Assembly (NCBI GenBank): GCA_949358305.1
Contig: OX442314.1
Location: 11,899,060-11,963,059, forward strand
Reading direction: 5' to 3'
Length of the DNA stretch: 64,000 nucleotides
From: Strigamia acuminata
Taxonomy: Eukaryota; Arthropoda; Chilopoda; Geophilomorpha; Linotaeniidae
Under the pieces are notes generated by a model. It ran no database searches. It was not told the DNA's origin and was given only the letters and a program-made list of their open reading frames with translations. This document shows, in pieces, positions 8,649 through 19,720 of the stretch. Both the position numbers and the translations under genes were made by a program. Numbering within the stretch: the stretch's first letter is position 1; each line of letters begins with the position of its first letter.

Positions 8649-11342
8649 CTAGACAAAGCCAACTTGTCCGTAAATAAAGAAAAGTCTAAGTTCGGCAGAA
8701 CTACGCTAAAATTTCTGGGACATTTAATCACTCCAAATGGATTGGCCCCGGATCCTGACAAAATCGCGTCAGTACGAAAATTTCCAACCCCAAAAACATC
8801 GAAAGATGTTCAAAGGTTTCACGGGTTGGCAAATTTCTTTAGGAAGTTTATTCCTAACCACGGTGAAATTGCTACTCCACTGACTAGCATAATGCATGAG
8901 AAAGCAACTTTTGTCTGGGGACAAGAGCAAATGGACGCTTTCGAAAGAATTAAAGACATCTTATGCGACGAAACTCAAGTTTTATTAATGCCTAATATGC
9001 TCGAACCCTTTGTGATTCTAACGGACGCTTCACATTCAGGATTAGGAGCGGTATTATGCCAAGATGTGGATTTTCTTGACAAAAACAAGGACAAATGGAT
9101 TAAAACTCCAAGACCCGTAGCTTACGCTAGTCGCGTACTTCGAGGAGCCGAGCAACGTTACACTACTCCCGAACTAGAGTGTCTAGCGGTAGTATGGGCT
9201 GTAGAACGTTTCCGCCCTTACATAGAATACACGTCTTTCACCCTGGAGTCAGATGCAGAAGCCTTAAAATGGCTAATGGGGACGCCAGAACCTTCTGGTC
9301 GTTTTGGCCGATGGGCAATTAAACTGCAATGCGGCGCCTTTAAAATTAAGTATCGTCGTGGTACTCAAAATCAAGTCGCAGACGCATTTTCAAGAGCTCC
9401 TTTGAGTATTGAAGACATTCCGAAGGATGATTATATCGAACCCACAGAAATAACTCAATTCTGGCCCGAGTGGGACGGAAATAAAGAAGTTACTCGTAGA
9501 GAAGAACCAAAACCCTGTCAGTTCTTAACAAACGTGTCAGTAAAGTTTGATTATTCCAAAAAATTAAATAATTCTTTGGAAAAGGGGGAGAAAGGTCATG
9601 TTGAACCAGAAACTTTATTTAGTGCGTTAACCGAAGTACTAAGTATAGTTCCTCCTACCAGAGCAGAAATCATCGAAGCTCAGCTCAAAGATTACGAATG
9701 CAGAAAAATAATAACTCATCTAAAGTTAGATGAAGTTGAACAAAAGAAAAATAGGAAAACTAAGCGATGGATGAAAGACATCAAAGGCTACCAACTAGAT
9801 TTCAAAGAAAATCATGATAATGAAGATGAGAATAGTAATGATTCTGAAATGTTAATCTTCTTCAAACCAACATTTGAAGAAGAATTAAATGATTCCGGCA
9901 ACGGATTTAAAGCGGTGATTCCACCGTCTTTAGTACGACGAGTGTTGTTCGCATGCCACGGACATCCGTTAAGTGGACACGCGGGGATGAGTAAAACGCT
10001 CGAACGAGCGAAACTCATCTATTATTGGCCTAAAATGAGCAAAGACACGTGTAATTATGTTCGTAGTTGTGTTCATTGCCAACAATACAAACCTAGTCAA
10101 CACCGCAAACACAGAGCGAGTTATACTCCTCACAATATGGCACAGCCATGGGAAGTTCTTTGTTTAGACTTCATGGGTCCCAAACCCGCTGGACAATACC
10201 AACATAAATATATTTTAGTAGGAATCGATCAATGTACTAAATGGGTAGAATTAGCCCCATTAAGCAAAGCTTCAAGTGAAGCAATTATAACAAAATTAGG
10301 TGATATCGTACATAGATGGGGTTACCCCAGGAAAATTATCAGCGATAATGGAAAACAGTTCGCATCCACCATCTATGAGGGTTTCTGTAAAAGGCACAAC
10401 ATTAAAATGACTCATATAAGTCCTTATCATGCTCAGGCCAACCCCACAGAACGGGCAAACAGGGATATCAAAATAATGCTTGCAATTTATTCTGATGTGC
10501 ACTCTCACTGGCCACGTTTTCTGAATGAATTTGCATTTGCATCCAGGACGGCAAAATCCGAAGCAACCGGATCGACGCCATTTTTATTAAATACGGGAAG
10601 AATAGTAACACTACCTTTCGACCCGCGAATTATTCAACACGCGAATAAATTCGATAAAAATAACCCTGAGGAATTCGTGTTTAATTTACTCGGGATTCTA
10701 CGAAGAGCACACCAAGAAATGCACCGTAGGATCCAACTAAATTACGAGAAACACGACAGAATTCACCGTAATAAATTTCATATTTGCAAATATGAAGTAG
10801 GTGATTTAGTCTGGAAAAATACACATATTCTTTCCAATCAAGACAAAGGCATTATTAAAGGATTTGCTGAAAAACGAGACGGACCGTGGGAAATCACGGC
10901 CGTATTAACAGGAGGTGCATACGCCTTACGAAAATTATTAGATGATTCAATTGAACCATCAATAAATACGGATGATCTCACCCCGTATATCCCTTCATAC
11001 CCGATTGAGACATGGACTCTGGGTCAGAAAAAAGGAAAATTGGAAGATCACCCAAACCCTGATTGGATGTCGGCAAATTCCGAATTTAACAAATCTAATT
11101 CACAAGAATTAGATAATCAAGATATGGAAGAACTTCCTCAAGAAAGTCTTGAACAAGAAGAAAGAATAATTCCTACCTCAAATGAAAATGGAAACGAGAT
11201 TATCGATACACGAAGTAATAACTCGAATAAACGGAAGCGAACAGCTGACCTTCCGGAAATAATCTCGAGACCGAAAAGAACTTCGAGGCCAAATCCGAAA
11301 TACACTACGGATTTTGTGCAGATGATTCAAGAACGTCGTTAA
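8649..11342 (+). CDS. pol: pol polyprotein, second part: RT thumb, RNase H, integrase
   Basis: Same frame as the first part, downstream of the TGA. Order: RT C-terminus (KFLGHLITPNGL), RNase H (ILTDASHSGLGAVL; TPELECLAVVWAVERF; LESDAEALKWL), integrase zinc domain HHCC (HGHPLSGH ... CVHCQQYK, about 9956-10090), integrase core DDE (LDFMGP near 10168; ISDNGKQF near 10342; NPTERANRD near 10449) and a basic, Ser/Asn-rich C-terminal tail with KRKRTAD (about 11230). No further stop or frameshift was seen up to TAA at 11340-11342, so only the single TGA damages the polyprotein. Confidence 0.9.
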   Translation, partial: LDKANLSVNKEKSKFGRTTLKFLGHLITPNGLAPDPDKIASVRKFPTPKTSKDVQRFHGLANFFRKFIPNHGEIATPLTSIMHEKATFVWGQEQMDAFERIKDILCDETQVLLMPNMLEPFVILTDASHSGLGAVLCQDVDFLDKNKDKWIKTPRPVAYASRVLRGAEQRYTTPELECLAVVWAVERFRPYIEYTSFTLESDAEALKWLMGTPEPSGRFGRWAIKLQCGAFKIKYRRGTQNQVADAFSRAPLSIEDIPKDDYIEPTEITQFWPEWDGNKEVTRREEPKPCQFLTNVSVKFDYSKKLNNSLEKGEKGHVEPETLFSALTEVLSIVPPTRAEIIEAQLKDYECRKIITHLKLDEVEQKKNRKTKRWMKDIKGYQLDFKENHDNEDENSNDSEMLIFFKPTFEEELNDSGNGFKAVIPPSLVRRVLFACHGHPLSGHAGMSKTLERAKLIYYWPKMSKDTCNYVRSCVHCQQYKPSQHRKHRASYTPHNMAQPWEVLCLDFMGPKPAGQYQHKYILVGIDQCTKWVELAPLSKASSEAIITKLGDIVHRWGYPRKIISDNGKQFASTIYEGFCKRHNIKMTHISPYHAQANPTERANRDIKIMLAIYSDVHSHWPRFLNEFAFASRTAKSEATGSTPFLLNTGRIVTLPFDPRIIQHANKFDKNNPEEFVFNLLGILRRAHQEMHRRIQLNYEKHDRIHRNKFHICKYEVGDLVWKNTHILSNQDKGIIKGFAEKRDGPWEITAVLTGGAYALRKLLDDSIEPSINTDDLTPYIPSYPIETWTLGQKKGKLEDHPNPDWMSANSEFNKSNSQELDNQDMEELPQESLEQEERIIPTSNENGNEIIDTRSNNSNKRKRTADLPEIISRPKRTSRPNPKYTTDFVQMIQERR

Positions 11343-11934
11343 AAAGATTCTTAATATAAAAAGAATATTCTAAAAGATATTGATTTAAATCGGATATTGA
11401 ATATTCAAATTGAAAATTCGCGAAGTCACCTGATAAATTATGACCCCGGGTGGAGAGTAAAAGATTCGTTCTATATTCAGTCTTCTAACACACACGTGAG
11501 AGGAGAAGAACTTTGTCGAATTCAACGAAAATCACGGTCAAACGCGTTGACATTGTTAGCTATAAATCAGCGAATACAGGTATTATGATTATGCATATAA
11601 AGTTATATCTATATATCATGAAATTTCTTTGAATATTCGAAGAAATACGAACCAGCGGAATTCGTTTACTAGCGGCGGAGGATTTGAAAGCCACGTGCTC
11701 TAAACTCCAAGTTATCGTCGAGGCGACTACACTTAGAATTCTACAAGCTACGCTTCTAAAGGAAGCAGGACATTTTCGTAAGTTCGATGAAATTATCAAT
11801 ACACAAAAGTGAAAAGTTGTAACGAATTATAATTATAAAATTCGTAAATTGAGTTACGCGTCTTCTCAATAGAGGGCGCGCGCATACAAAAGTATTGCAA
11901 ATAAAACTAAAACGTTTTCTATATTTGTAGAATT
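11343..11934 (+). other. Spacer between pol and ORF3 with a splice-acceptor-like site
   Basis: About 590 bp with no significant ORF. The last bases, TTTTCTATATTTGTAG (ending 11930), form a good pyrimidine-rich 3' splice site four bases before the ORF3 ATG. This is the layout used by retroviral env and by spliced accessory ORFs. The candidate donor is GTAAGT at 4432 in the leader. Confidence 0.5.
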
Positions 11935-13545
11935 ATGGTCAAGAAGATACCAATTAAAAAGCGGCGAATTGTGATTCAGTCGAGTTCTTCGGAGGAAGAA
12001 GACACGCCAACAGTCAACCCGACCATCGTAACGGTCCCGGGAGCGCCAAATACTCCTATTGTGCTCGACCAAAAAGGATGGGACATATTAACCTGGGCCC
12101 GAAACAACCCAGACGCTCTCCCAAAGGAAATTCGCCCAAAAACGGCTGTACCCAAAACGGCGATGGAGGTTACCCAAGAAACCTTCATTATACCAAAAAA
12201 GGACAGTTTTTCCAAAAGCCATCCTTTACAGTCGATCCCTAAACCAAGTACGAGTCGAATGAACGATTCGTCGACCTCTCATGAGAGAAGTCTGGACGAG
12301 ATTGTCCAATTAGAGGCGAATCGAAATCCCGAGGGAAATCGCCACCAAGACAACAAACGTAAACAGCGAGAGTACGTCCATTACGACTCGCCGCCACCCA
12401 CGACTTCGCGCGAAGTAGTGTATACCCCAAGATATAATACGGCCAGAGTAAAACGTACGTTTGTGTCCACGAGAGCCCCCAAACTACAGCCGATGACTGC
12501 TCAACAAAGAGCAGCTAATAAGCAAGAAAAGGCACTGCGTCGAAAAGCCGCCTGCGATCGTGACTTAGAATTGGGAATTCCACACGACAATTTGGAGCTC
12601 GCAAAGGGCGAAATACCGTGCCCCTTCTGTTTCGGGGTTGGTTGGATGTCCGGCTCCGGGACAGGGTGCCATTTAGCATCATGCGGGAATTGTCTCGGAT
12701 CAAAACGACGATTGAAAATCCAACCCTGGAACCCCAAGTTTGTTTCATTCGTGGTTAAAGGGTTGTTCGATCCAGTACCCCGAAAATGGGCAACCTGCCA
12801 CCTTTGTAAGGCTTTACTATCTAACGATGGCAAAGCTGTATACGAGGATCCCGAATTTATGAATTCGCGAAGAACGCCCCTTGGTCTTCAAATGGGTTTG
12901 GAAAAAATGCCAAGTGTTGTCTGCGTAGATAACGCGACCCAAACGGAAGAAGCCACATTGGTTCCCATGCCAAATATCGCGGAACACGGGATTTCGAACG
13001 AATTCTTAATCGAACCCTACCAAGTTCCCCCGAACACCAAGATAGGACAGTTATTCGTTTGGGAGGTCGAATACTACTACCCCATCGTAGCTCGACTTGC
13101 GATAATAATTTCTCGCCAATTGATTACGGGTCTTCCCGATCAAATAACGGTAGGATACGTGACCAGGATCATGCAAATGATCTTGAATCCACGTCGCGTT
13201 GAGGGCTTCAACATTTTGGAGCACCTTTGGAATCTGCTCGTGGGAAAAATCGCAGCTGAGATGAAAAACCAAATATGTGAAGGCTGGATTTTGGTTTTGC
13301 CCCCGGTGATTGACATCTACGAAGATCTCAAAAAGATGATCGATGAAGAAGACAGATCGACTGATCAGCCTGAAGCAGGGGATAAAGCACCCGAAACGCC
13401 CATCGCCACGGAAGTTGTTGCGACCGCTGCATTTTTCATAGATCGGCAACCGGAAGAACCCCTTCCCGCCAAGAAACGTGGCAAAAAGTCTTCTTCAAAG
13501 GACAGGCAAAAGCCCGCCACGGAGACCGAAAAAGGTCAAGATTAA
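11935..13545 (+). CDS. Third ORF of the retrotransposon: basic, Cys-rich, non-envelope accessory protein (536 aa)
   Basis: Not recognised. It starts MVKKIPIKKRRIVIQSSSS, a bipartite-like nuclear signal followed by an acidic Ser/Glu patch (residues 1-25). Residues 60-200 are disordered, rich in Pro, Lys, Arg and Ser. Residues about 230-300 hold a Cys/His cluster: CPFCFGVGWMSGSG, then CHLASCGNCLG, then CHLCK. The first and third pieces resemble the CxxCxGxG spacing of DnaJ-type zinc fingers. Residues about 385-475 look helical and hydrophobic (VWEVEYYYPIVARLAIII). The C-terminus is again Lys-rich (KKRGKKSSSKDR). There is no signal peptide, furin site or C-terminal membrane anchor, so it is not an Env. 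The ORF is intact although pol carries a stop. Its position is that of env, and it is probably made from a spliced RNA (inference). Confidence 0.8.
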   Translation: MVKKIPIKKRRIVIQSSSSEEEDTPTVNPTIVTVPGAPNTPIVLDQKGWDILTWARNNPDALPKEIRPKTAVPKTAMEVTQETFIIPKKDSFSKSHPLQSIPKPSTSRMNDSSTSHERSLDEIVQLEANRNPEGNRHQDNKRKQREYVHYDSPPPTTSREVVYTPRYNTARVKRTFVSTRAPKLQPMTAQQRAANKQEKALRRKAACDRDLELGIPHDNLELAKGEIPCPFCFGVGWMSGSGTGCHLASCGNCLGSKRRLKIQPWNPKFVSFVVKGLFDPVPRKWATCHLCKALLSNDGKAVYEDPEFMNSRRTPLGLQMGLEKMPSVVCVDNATQTEEATLVPMPNIAEHGISNEFLIEPYQVPPNTKIGQLFVWEVEYYYPIVARLAIIISRQLITGLPDQITVGYVTRIMQMILNPRRVEGFNILEHLWNLLVGKIAAEMKNQICEGWILVLPPVIDIYEDLKKMIDEEDRSTDQPEAGDKAPETPIATEVVATAAFFIDRQPEEPLPAKKRGKKSSSKDRQKPATETEKGQD

Positions 13546-13915
13546 GCCATGTTCAAAGTTAAAACAATTAGCAGTTTGTTTGTGTGTTCTGTGATAAAAA
13601 CAAAAATATAATATGTAACCAGAAAATTCTTTAACGAAGATTTTTGTAAGAAGTGCTTCTTCGTTATACGAAAAGACTTCATGTTTATTGTTTTAATAAT
13701 AACCAAACTATTTTTATAACCGTCTCTGAAAGGAGAAAATAAAAAAGCATTTTTTGAGCATCCTAAGGATAAGAACATGTTTATTAAAAAACACTCGTGG
13801 GCCTTATAAATATTGGAAATAAAATATTTATTGACATGGATGAATTTGACACGAATGATATTCCTAAAGAATAACATAAAATATAAGAGTATATGTTTAG
13901 TTATTAAGGGGGATG
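13546..13915 (+). other. 3' untranslated region and polypurine tract of the retrotransposon
   Basis: No coding signal on either strand; the 129-codon minus-strand ORF has no family features. It ends with the polypurine tract AAGGGGGA at 13906-13913, followed by TG and the 3' LTR. The tract primes plus-strand synthesis in this element type. Confidence 0.7.
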
Positions 13916-15571
13916 TGTGACAAATTAGCAATAGATGGCGCCACTAGTACTAGCGGCAAATTCAACCTCGAACTTACTATTTTACATAGAAATGGTTCAC
14001 AAAACATATTGTTATGTTTGCTATGACTAAATATAATTTAGATCGATAATATAAAGTTATATTATCAATACTCAATAAGACAAAGCAGGTATTCTTGCTT
14101 TATCACGGGTACGCGACCTGAAACCCATTTTCAGAATGTATTTCCGTTCTGTGTATCCATTTCCTGTCCCCGGTATCCCGTTCCGGTTTATGCTAAAAGA
14201 TTAGCATAATCCCAATTTGCGTCTCCATATCCACTTCCTGCGATACGAGATTGGTGGAACCTAATCCCACCGAGTATAAAACTCCCTGACAACAGGAAGT
14301 AAAGCTAGTTCTTGATTTCTGGTTATTTGGTATGTTCCGCATGTCAAATAACTGTTTCTTACTCAGGGCATGGGCCTACCGGTCCATGCATAGCATGGCT
14401 CTGCTGAGCCATGCAACCCCCGTCAACTGAAGGCGAAGTTCGGACTGTTAATGTTTCCGTCAAACGGTCTTGCCGAGGAGAAAGCCTCCCGCATAAGTAT
14501 CCTCGTGGTCGGACAATAGAATCACGTGTGATACCAAAGTATTTAGTAACCGTTAGTAGCACTGTTACTGAAAGAGATTGACTCCATCACTTGATGGTGC
14601 CAAAGCAGTCTGCATGCAAAACATGCAGTTACCGCCAGTAGCACTATGTGTTTGGGAAAGTTATATCTCTTCGGTGATGGTGCCAAAGCAGTCTACTTAT
14701 GAGTAGTATCTCGGGTGATTAATTCTGTTGTGCAGAACTGCGGGCTATATCCCCCTGAATACCAGTGCCGTCTCTCACCGCACTGTTATTTAGGGCACGC
14801 GCGATACTGTTCTGCTCAGCAAGGCGAACTTTGACGGCAATTGTGTGTTGCGATGTTTAACCTTTATTATATTTTGTAGTTGATAAATACACCCTAATTG
14901 TTTAAACTTGGCAACAAGTTAACAACCGAAGTAAGTCACGAGACTTATTTCACTGTATGACGAATCAAATTCGTGACAATAAATTGAATACAATTTATTG
15001 AGTTAATTTATTAAACTCACAACATCCCGAATTAATTATAATTCAGAAGTGGAACCTTGAAGAATAAATGACTTCATTTATTCATTACCAATTTCCAACC
15101 CTAGTTGTGGCGGTGCACATGAGTCAACCGCACCTCTCGGATCGAACCAAGAAGCATTACACGATACGAACCAGGAACACGAAGGAGCGCGAAGGAACCA
15201 GTTTCACGATTACGGAGCGCCGACGGAAGCCGCGAGGACACAGCCAGCCCGGCTACGCGTAGATGACATCTTTAACTCGGTCGAGCGGGCGTTTTGCCGT
15301 TCCCGAACCCCGGATCACCAATAACCGTAATCATATTATTTTAGGGCTGTTCCACAGCCAATTATTTGTATAGTTTAACTTGTAAATTAACTTGCCAAAT
15401 GTCGGCATTAGAATTTGTATAACTTTTAGATTTGATTCTATTGTTTGACAACAATAAATGTTATGTTTTGAGAAACTTGTTGTCTTTATTTTATCTCGTA
15501 TTATTCACTATTTCACGCGACTTATACCCGGTACTATCATGCGATAAGGAGTTGTGGTCGTCACCGTCACA
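13916..15571 (+). repeat. 3' LTR, 1656 bp
   Basis: Apparently identical partner of the 5' LTR (TGTGAC ... GTCACA). The polypurine tract AAGGGGGA lies two bases upstream. The AATAAA at 15453-15458 is the likely polyadenylation signal of the element RNA. Confidence 0.95.
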
Positions 15572-15575
15572 AGCT
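15572..15575 (+). other. Target-site duplication AGCT (partner at 2423-2426)
   Basis: AGCT directly follows the 3' LTR and directly precedes the 5' LTR. The reconstructed empty site AACAGCTGTT is a perfect 10-bp palindrome centred on the duplication. Confidence 0.85.
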
Positions 15576-18060
15576 GTTGTATGCAACGGTGCATAATGCG
15601 CGCAGCGTTCAAACTTATTACTAACATTACCCGGCCTGAAAGCGGTGTGCGGTCATTACGCGCTTCTCTGTGTCTCTCGGCTGATTGGCATGTGCGACTC
15701 AGAAGAAATAAGCGTGAAGCGACCGAGTGTTAAAGAAACTGGATGATGATTTATTGGCAGGATAAGAGAAATTTCTGTCTAGTCGTCCGGCTGCGTTGGC
15801 GAGTATTAACAAAGAAAATCGAAGAAACGAAAGCAACTTTGTCCAAAATCAACGAAAATGACGATAAAATGAATATTTTATCGGTTTGATCGTGTTTTTT
15901 AAAATTATTTTTATGTTATGATTACCAGGCGACGACAAAAGATTTTCAATTTTGGCTGATATTGTCGTAAGATTTTTCACTTTAAAATGTTTATTTAATT
16001 CAAATTCAATAAAAAATATTTTTTTTAGGAACGAAACGTGAATAAATTAATATTTGAAGCGCCGAACATCAAGTCGATAACATCAGGTTTTCCCATCGTG
16101 CCAAAACTGACAAAAGCATAGGTGAATTTCATTTTTAAACCTCCAAAACATCACTTTTTCGTGCTCTAGTAGTATTTACGAATGCAAGTTTCTGGTTAAT
16201 CTCATAACTAAGCTGGGTTGAAAACGTAAATTGTTATTCACAACTACACTGGAGTCGGTACTTTTGTAACCATCTTGTTTACAGTTTAGAAATTATTTTA
16301 GTTGCAATGTTCGTCCAAAAGAAGCTTCTTTCTCACGCAACTCGCAAATAAGAAACAAAAAGTAAACCTGATGAAAGAAATGTAAGGTTTTTCTTTATTT
16401 CCGGCAAAAATAACGAAGAAATTCAAATTGACGTTGGTTATTCTACCGTTTTTTTTTTCTAAAAAAAACTTGACCATGACGGTAGAGTTTGAGATTTGGA
16501 GCCTGAGTCGGCCACAGGTGACATTTCGCCAAAAGAGAGGTGAATTTTAATTTTTTAATCTTTTATTATTTAATTTTATTTATTTTTCTTTGTTGGTTTG
16601 AAAAATTGATTCAAAATTGTCTGACACTGACTTGTGAGTTGCAGAGTCACTCTGGTGGGAATAATTATTAATAACAGAGGAGAATGATGCGATTTGTTGA
16701 CGTTGATTCCAACCAATCGTGATGCTTTCCCTTCGCTTAGCAACGGCACGTGTTTATGTTCTTCATTCCATTTCATGCTTTGTCGTTTGCTTTTCGGTTC
16801 GATCGTTGTTTTTCTCGGTGTTACCATTCGTTTTCGAGACGATAATGATGCAAAACCAAAGGATTAGGTTTGGCTTTATATGCGACTGTTTGATTTTAGT
16901 TAAGATAGAATTTCATGTGTTTTTCTCTTTTGTCGCCGGTTCGATTTTCGACCTTATTTCTCAGAATGTGTAGGAATTACATTAGGGTTAGCATTTAGTG
17001 TTAGTAGCTGTGTAATTCATTTATTCTGGTGTTGTAAGTCTGCATTCCGATGTAGCATTCACCTGTTTGATTTAAATTGATAAACATGATGCATTCAATG
17101 CGTGCTTGTCACTCCAGAATTGAGCTGATGCACTCTAGCATTTGAGATTTGTATAAAGAATTTAATTTCTCATCATTTTGCCATTTCTAATTCAGCAGCT
17201 TTTCACTAAAGACACAAAATATAAATAGAAGAGAATTGTAATCACACCTGCCTGTTTTCCGCTTGTTTTGATTGAATTATCTGGGATGATCCTTCCAAAA
17301 TTTTGACTTTCTGCTGGGACTTGATCTCTTATAGTTGCTTTCTTTTGGGTCGTCCTGATGTGATGCCCACTCAGCTGCATCCTTACAGGAGTTTTGGTTC
17401 TGATGGTCTGTTTCTCCCTTCACTAGTTCTATATTTCATATTTTCTTTCTCTTTTTTTCAATTTTGCAGTTTGCAATATTTTAAAAATATTTTCGAATAC
17501 TTACCGGTAACCTAATTTTAACTTTCTTTTCAAATTTCTGCCCGTTTTTGTATTTCTCTGGTGGAATTTTCTATTCTGTGGTTGGAATTGTCAATCAGTT
17601 GGATCTGTTTTGCTGTTTTTTATTTGCTTTTGTTTTGTACTACATAAAGGTCTTTTGTGCAGCTGATTACTTGGTTCTAGTTGCTTGAACTTGTTGCCTG
17701 TAAGGCAGTTATCCCCTTTCTCTGAATTGTGTAACACAACCTCCACTGGTTTTTCATTATCTTTGAAATGGCCTGCAATTCCTTCTAAGTTGTGTGGTTA
17801 AAACTTTTTCTATGTTTGTAATGTTGGTGCTAAGACTGCTTACAGTTCCTTTGTTGTAAAGCTTTAGCCTAAGCAATCCTATGAAATCAAGATTTCCTTT
17901 CCTCAAGCCTTTCCTCCTTGTCATAATCCTGACATTTAATTCTAGGCATTTGAACCAATTTTTCTTGTCTTTTTAGCTTGTCAGAATCCGGAGAGTTGTG
18001 CCTATTAGATAGAATCTTGTTGTAATCAACTTTTCTCTGATCACAGACGACTGGGAAGGA
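15576..18060. other. Non-coding, T-rich on the plus strand; no gene recognised
   Basis: Only short ORFs (60-84 codons) without family features occur on either strand. The stretch 16700-18060 is T-rich on the plus strand and could be an old transposon in minus orientation or an intron. No tRNA, rRNA or terminal repeat was found. Confidence 0.4.
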
Positions 18061-18068
18061 AATTCAAA

Positions 18069-18438
18069 TGTTTTCCTAATTTGGTTTCTTCTATCTCTTT
18101 GCTCACTAACTCTGGCAATCTCATTGTATTGTTTAATATGGTGAATACATCATATTCTTAATTTCTTTCTTTCCCGCTCAGAGTTGTGAACCCACAACGT
18201 TGTGATAACCTTTACAGCTCCACTATGTACTTCTCCACTGTCTTTCTTTCTTGGCTCCAAAGTTTTGCCTAGCCATAAATGGGGTATCTACCAACTTGTA
18301 GTGTAAATCCACAATTCCCAATACGGTATCTACATCTACGTTTTCAACTATTGGCATTTTACTAAATAAATGTAAATGTAAAAATATGAACGGACATAAA
18401 AAAAAATTTGTCATATCAATACAACCAACTCGTCGTAA
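18069..18438. repeat. Dispersed duplicate, copy 1 (copy 2 at 20927-21282)
   Basis: About 360 bp beginning TTTTCCTAATTTGGTTTC and ending near AACCAACTCGTCGTAA are repeated with only scattered changes and small deletions at 20927-21282. Both copies lie in the same orientation. In copy 2 the left edge abuts the foldback element at 20442-20925. Confidence 0.8.
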
Positions 18439-18599
18439 TAATCCTTAAGTTACCCTTACTTTTCCGAAAGTAGGAAGTATACTTTGCTATTATTCTGGAG
18501 GCAACAAGGACACTTTCGGATGAACCTCCTGTGGTAGCCTGTTGAATCTGTAAAAAAAAATCGGATTACATTCTAAATTTTTAGAATAAATTAAATATA

Positions 18600-19720
18600 C
18601 CCGAACCTATTAACGTATAATCAAACGCTTCTGAACAAACTAAATAATATGGCAATAATTCCAATTACATAAAGCAATATCTTCAACTTTTCGTTGATTT
18701 GAACCAGTTTGTCAAGATCTTCTGATCGTTCAACACTTCAATCAGCTCATCAGAATTTTCTTGTGCAACCTGATCTTTAGTTTCAGAATTTTCCTAAAAA
18801 AATAGATCGATAAACGCTTTTGAAATCTTTTCCGAACGTCGGCAGCCAAAACCATTGTGCCGTCGCCGGAAACCGGGAACTAGGGCACTTCTGCGTGTTT
18901 GATTGATTTGAGTTTTATCATATTGATATCTTCCTCTCTATTTTATAGCTGAAACTCCACTGCAAATGGACAGAAAAAAAAGAATCTTTCAACAATTTTC
19001 ATTCCTTTAAAACTTCTTGGGCTAACCTTCCGATTGTCTTTCTGTTTGTATTTATATTTCTTGTTCAATATTAATAACTTGTTCTACTATTGCCTATCTG
19101 ATACAAAACCCCAATGCTGGACTGGCCGGGTGGGATACCGGGAACTTCCCTGTGGCTCGGTATAAATTTGTTCTTGTGGCCCGACCTATCCAGATTTCCC
19201 GTTACTAAATTTATTTCCAGTCCAGCACTGTTCCACAGGCGGAATAACTGCCACCTCCACCACGGAATTGTACCTCGAGGATACTCATTTCTCATTTGCT
19301 TTCCAAAGACTTTCAGTGCTCTCTCTTGGTCTTGCTATAAACGTGCCATCGGGTGAACACAAATAATACGGCAATGATTCCAATTAAATAAAGCAATCCC
19401 TTCAACATTTGGTTCATTTGCTTAGCGAGCTTGCCCCAAAATAAAAATAATTAGCATGCAAAATAAAAAAGGTATCAAATGGGGAAATGGACTTTTATCT
19501 TTTTGCCAAGAGCATAGTTAACACCATGGGATTCTGCCGTTTGGGTATTTCCGTTTCATTTGTTTATCGAATTTCTTTATGGTGTTATCTTCCTTCCTTG
19601 GTGTACTGGTGATTGCGGGGATTCATCAATTTTCGGAACACATAGAGTATCGCAATTATTCCGATAAAGTACACTAATCTGTTTATCAATTTGTGGCAAA
19701 GCGGTTTCCATGGTTCGAGG
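18600..19720 (-). pseudogene. Three degenerate, related exons each encoding a hydrophobic segment
   Basis: On the minus strand, similar short frames occur at about 18730-18640 (KLKILLYVIGIIAILF), 19430-19340 (MLKGLLYLIGIIAVLFVF) and 19700-19610 (INRLVYFIGIIAILYVFRKL). Each has a short helical stretch, then one strongly conserved hydrophobic segment, then a short basic or polar tail, like a tail-anchored membrane protein. Flanking DNA is also partly alike, for example the AATAATACGGCAATGATTCC type sequence. Upstream frames are interrupted, so I treat them as remnants of a tandemly duplicated gene; the parent gene is not recognised. A fourth partial trace lies at 20650-20710 inside the foldback element. 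Confidence 0.4.
19112..19230. mobile_element. Small hAT-type MITE, degraded
   Basis: Termini CAATGCTGGACTGG and CCAGTCCAGCACTG form a 14-bp inverted repeat with one mismatch. The same family is represented by an intact copy with target duplication at 56253-56377. No 8-bp duplication is visible at this copy. Confidence 0.65.

Larger units (their letters stand above)
2427..15571 (+). mobile_element. Complete Ty3/gypsy-type LTR retrotransposon with a third ORF (13,145 bp)
   Basis: Order: 5' LTR (2427-4082), tRNA-Gln primer site (4085-4102), long leader, gag (4951-7020), pol in the -1 frame (6996-11342, one in-frame TGA), ORF3 (11935-13545), polypurine tract (13906-13913), 3' LTR (13916-15571). 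The PR-RT-RNaseH-INT order places it in Ty3/gypsy. The flanks carry a perfect 4-bp AGCT duplication at 2423-2426 and 15572-15575. The two LTRs have the same length and no difference was seen where they were compared by eye, which implies a recent insertion. It sits between the RNF216-like pseudogene fragment and repeat-rich non-coding DNA. Confidence 0.95.

Noticed and set aside
13051-13449. 132-codon minus-strand ORF opposite ORF3
   Set aside because: A shadow of ORF3 with no motif and no start context.
11935-13545. ORF3 as a retroviral-type envelope
   Set aside because: No signal peptide, no cleavage site, no membrane anchor; it has nuclear-type basic ends instead.
19071-19356. ORFs of 74-80 codons on both strands
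   Set aside because: They cover a MITE with inverted termini; no protein features.
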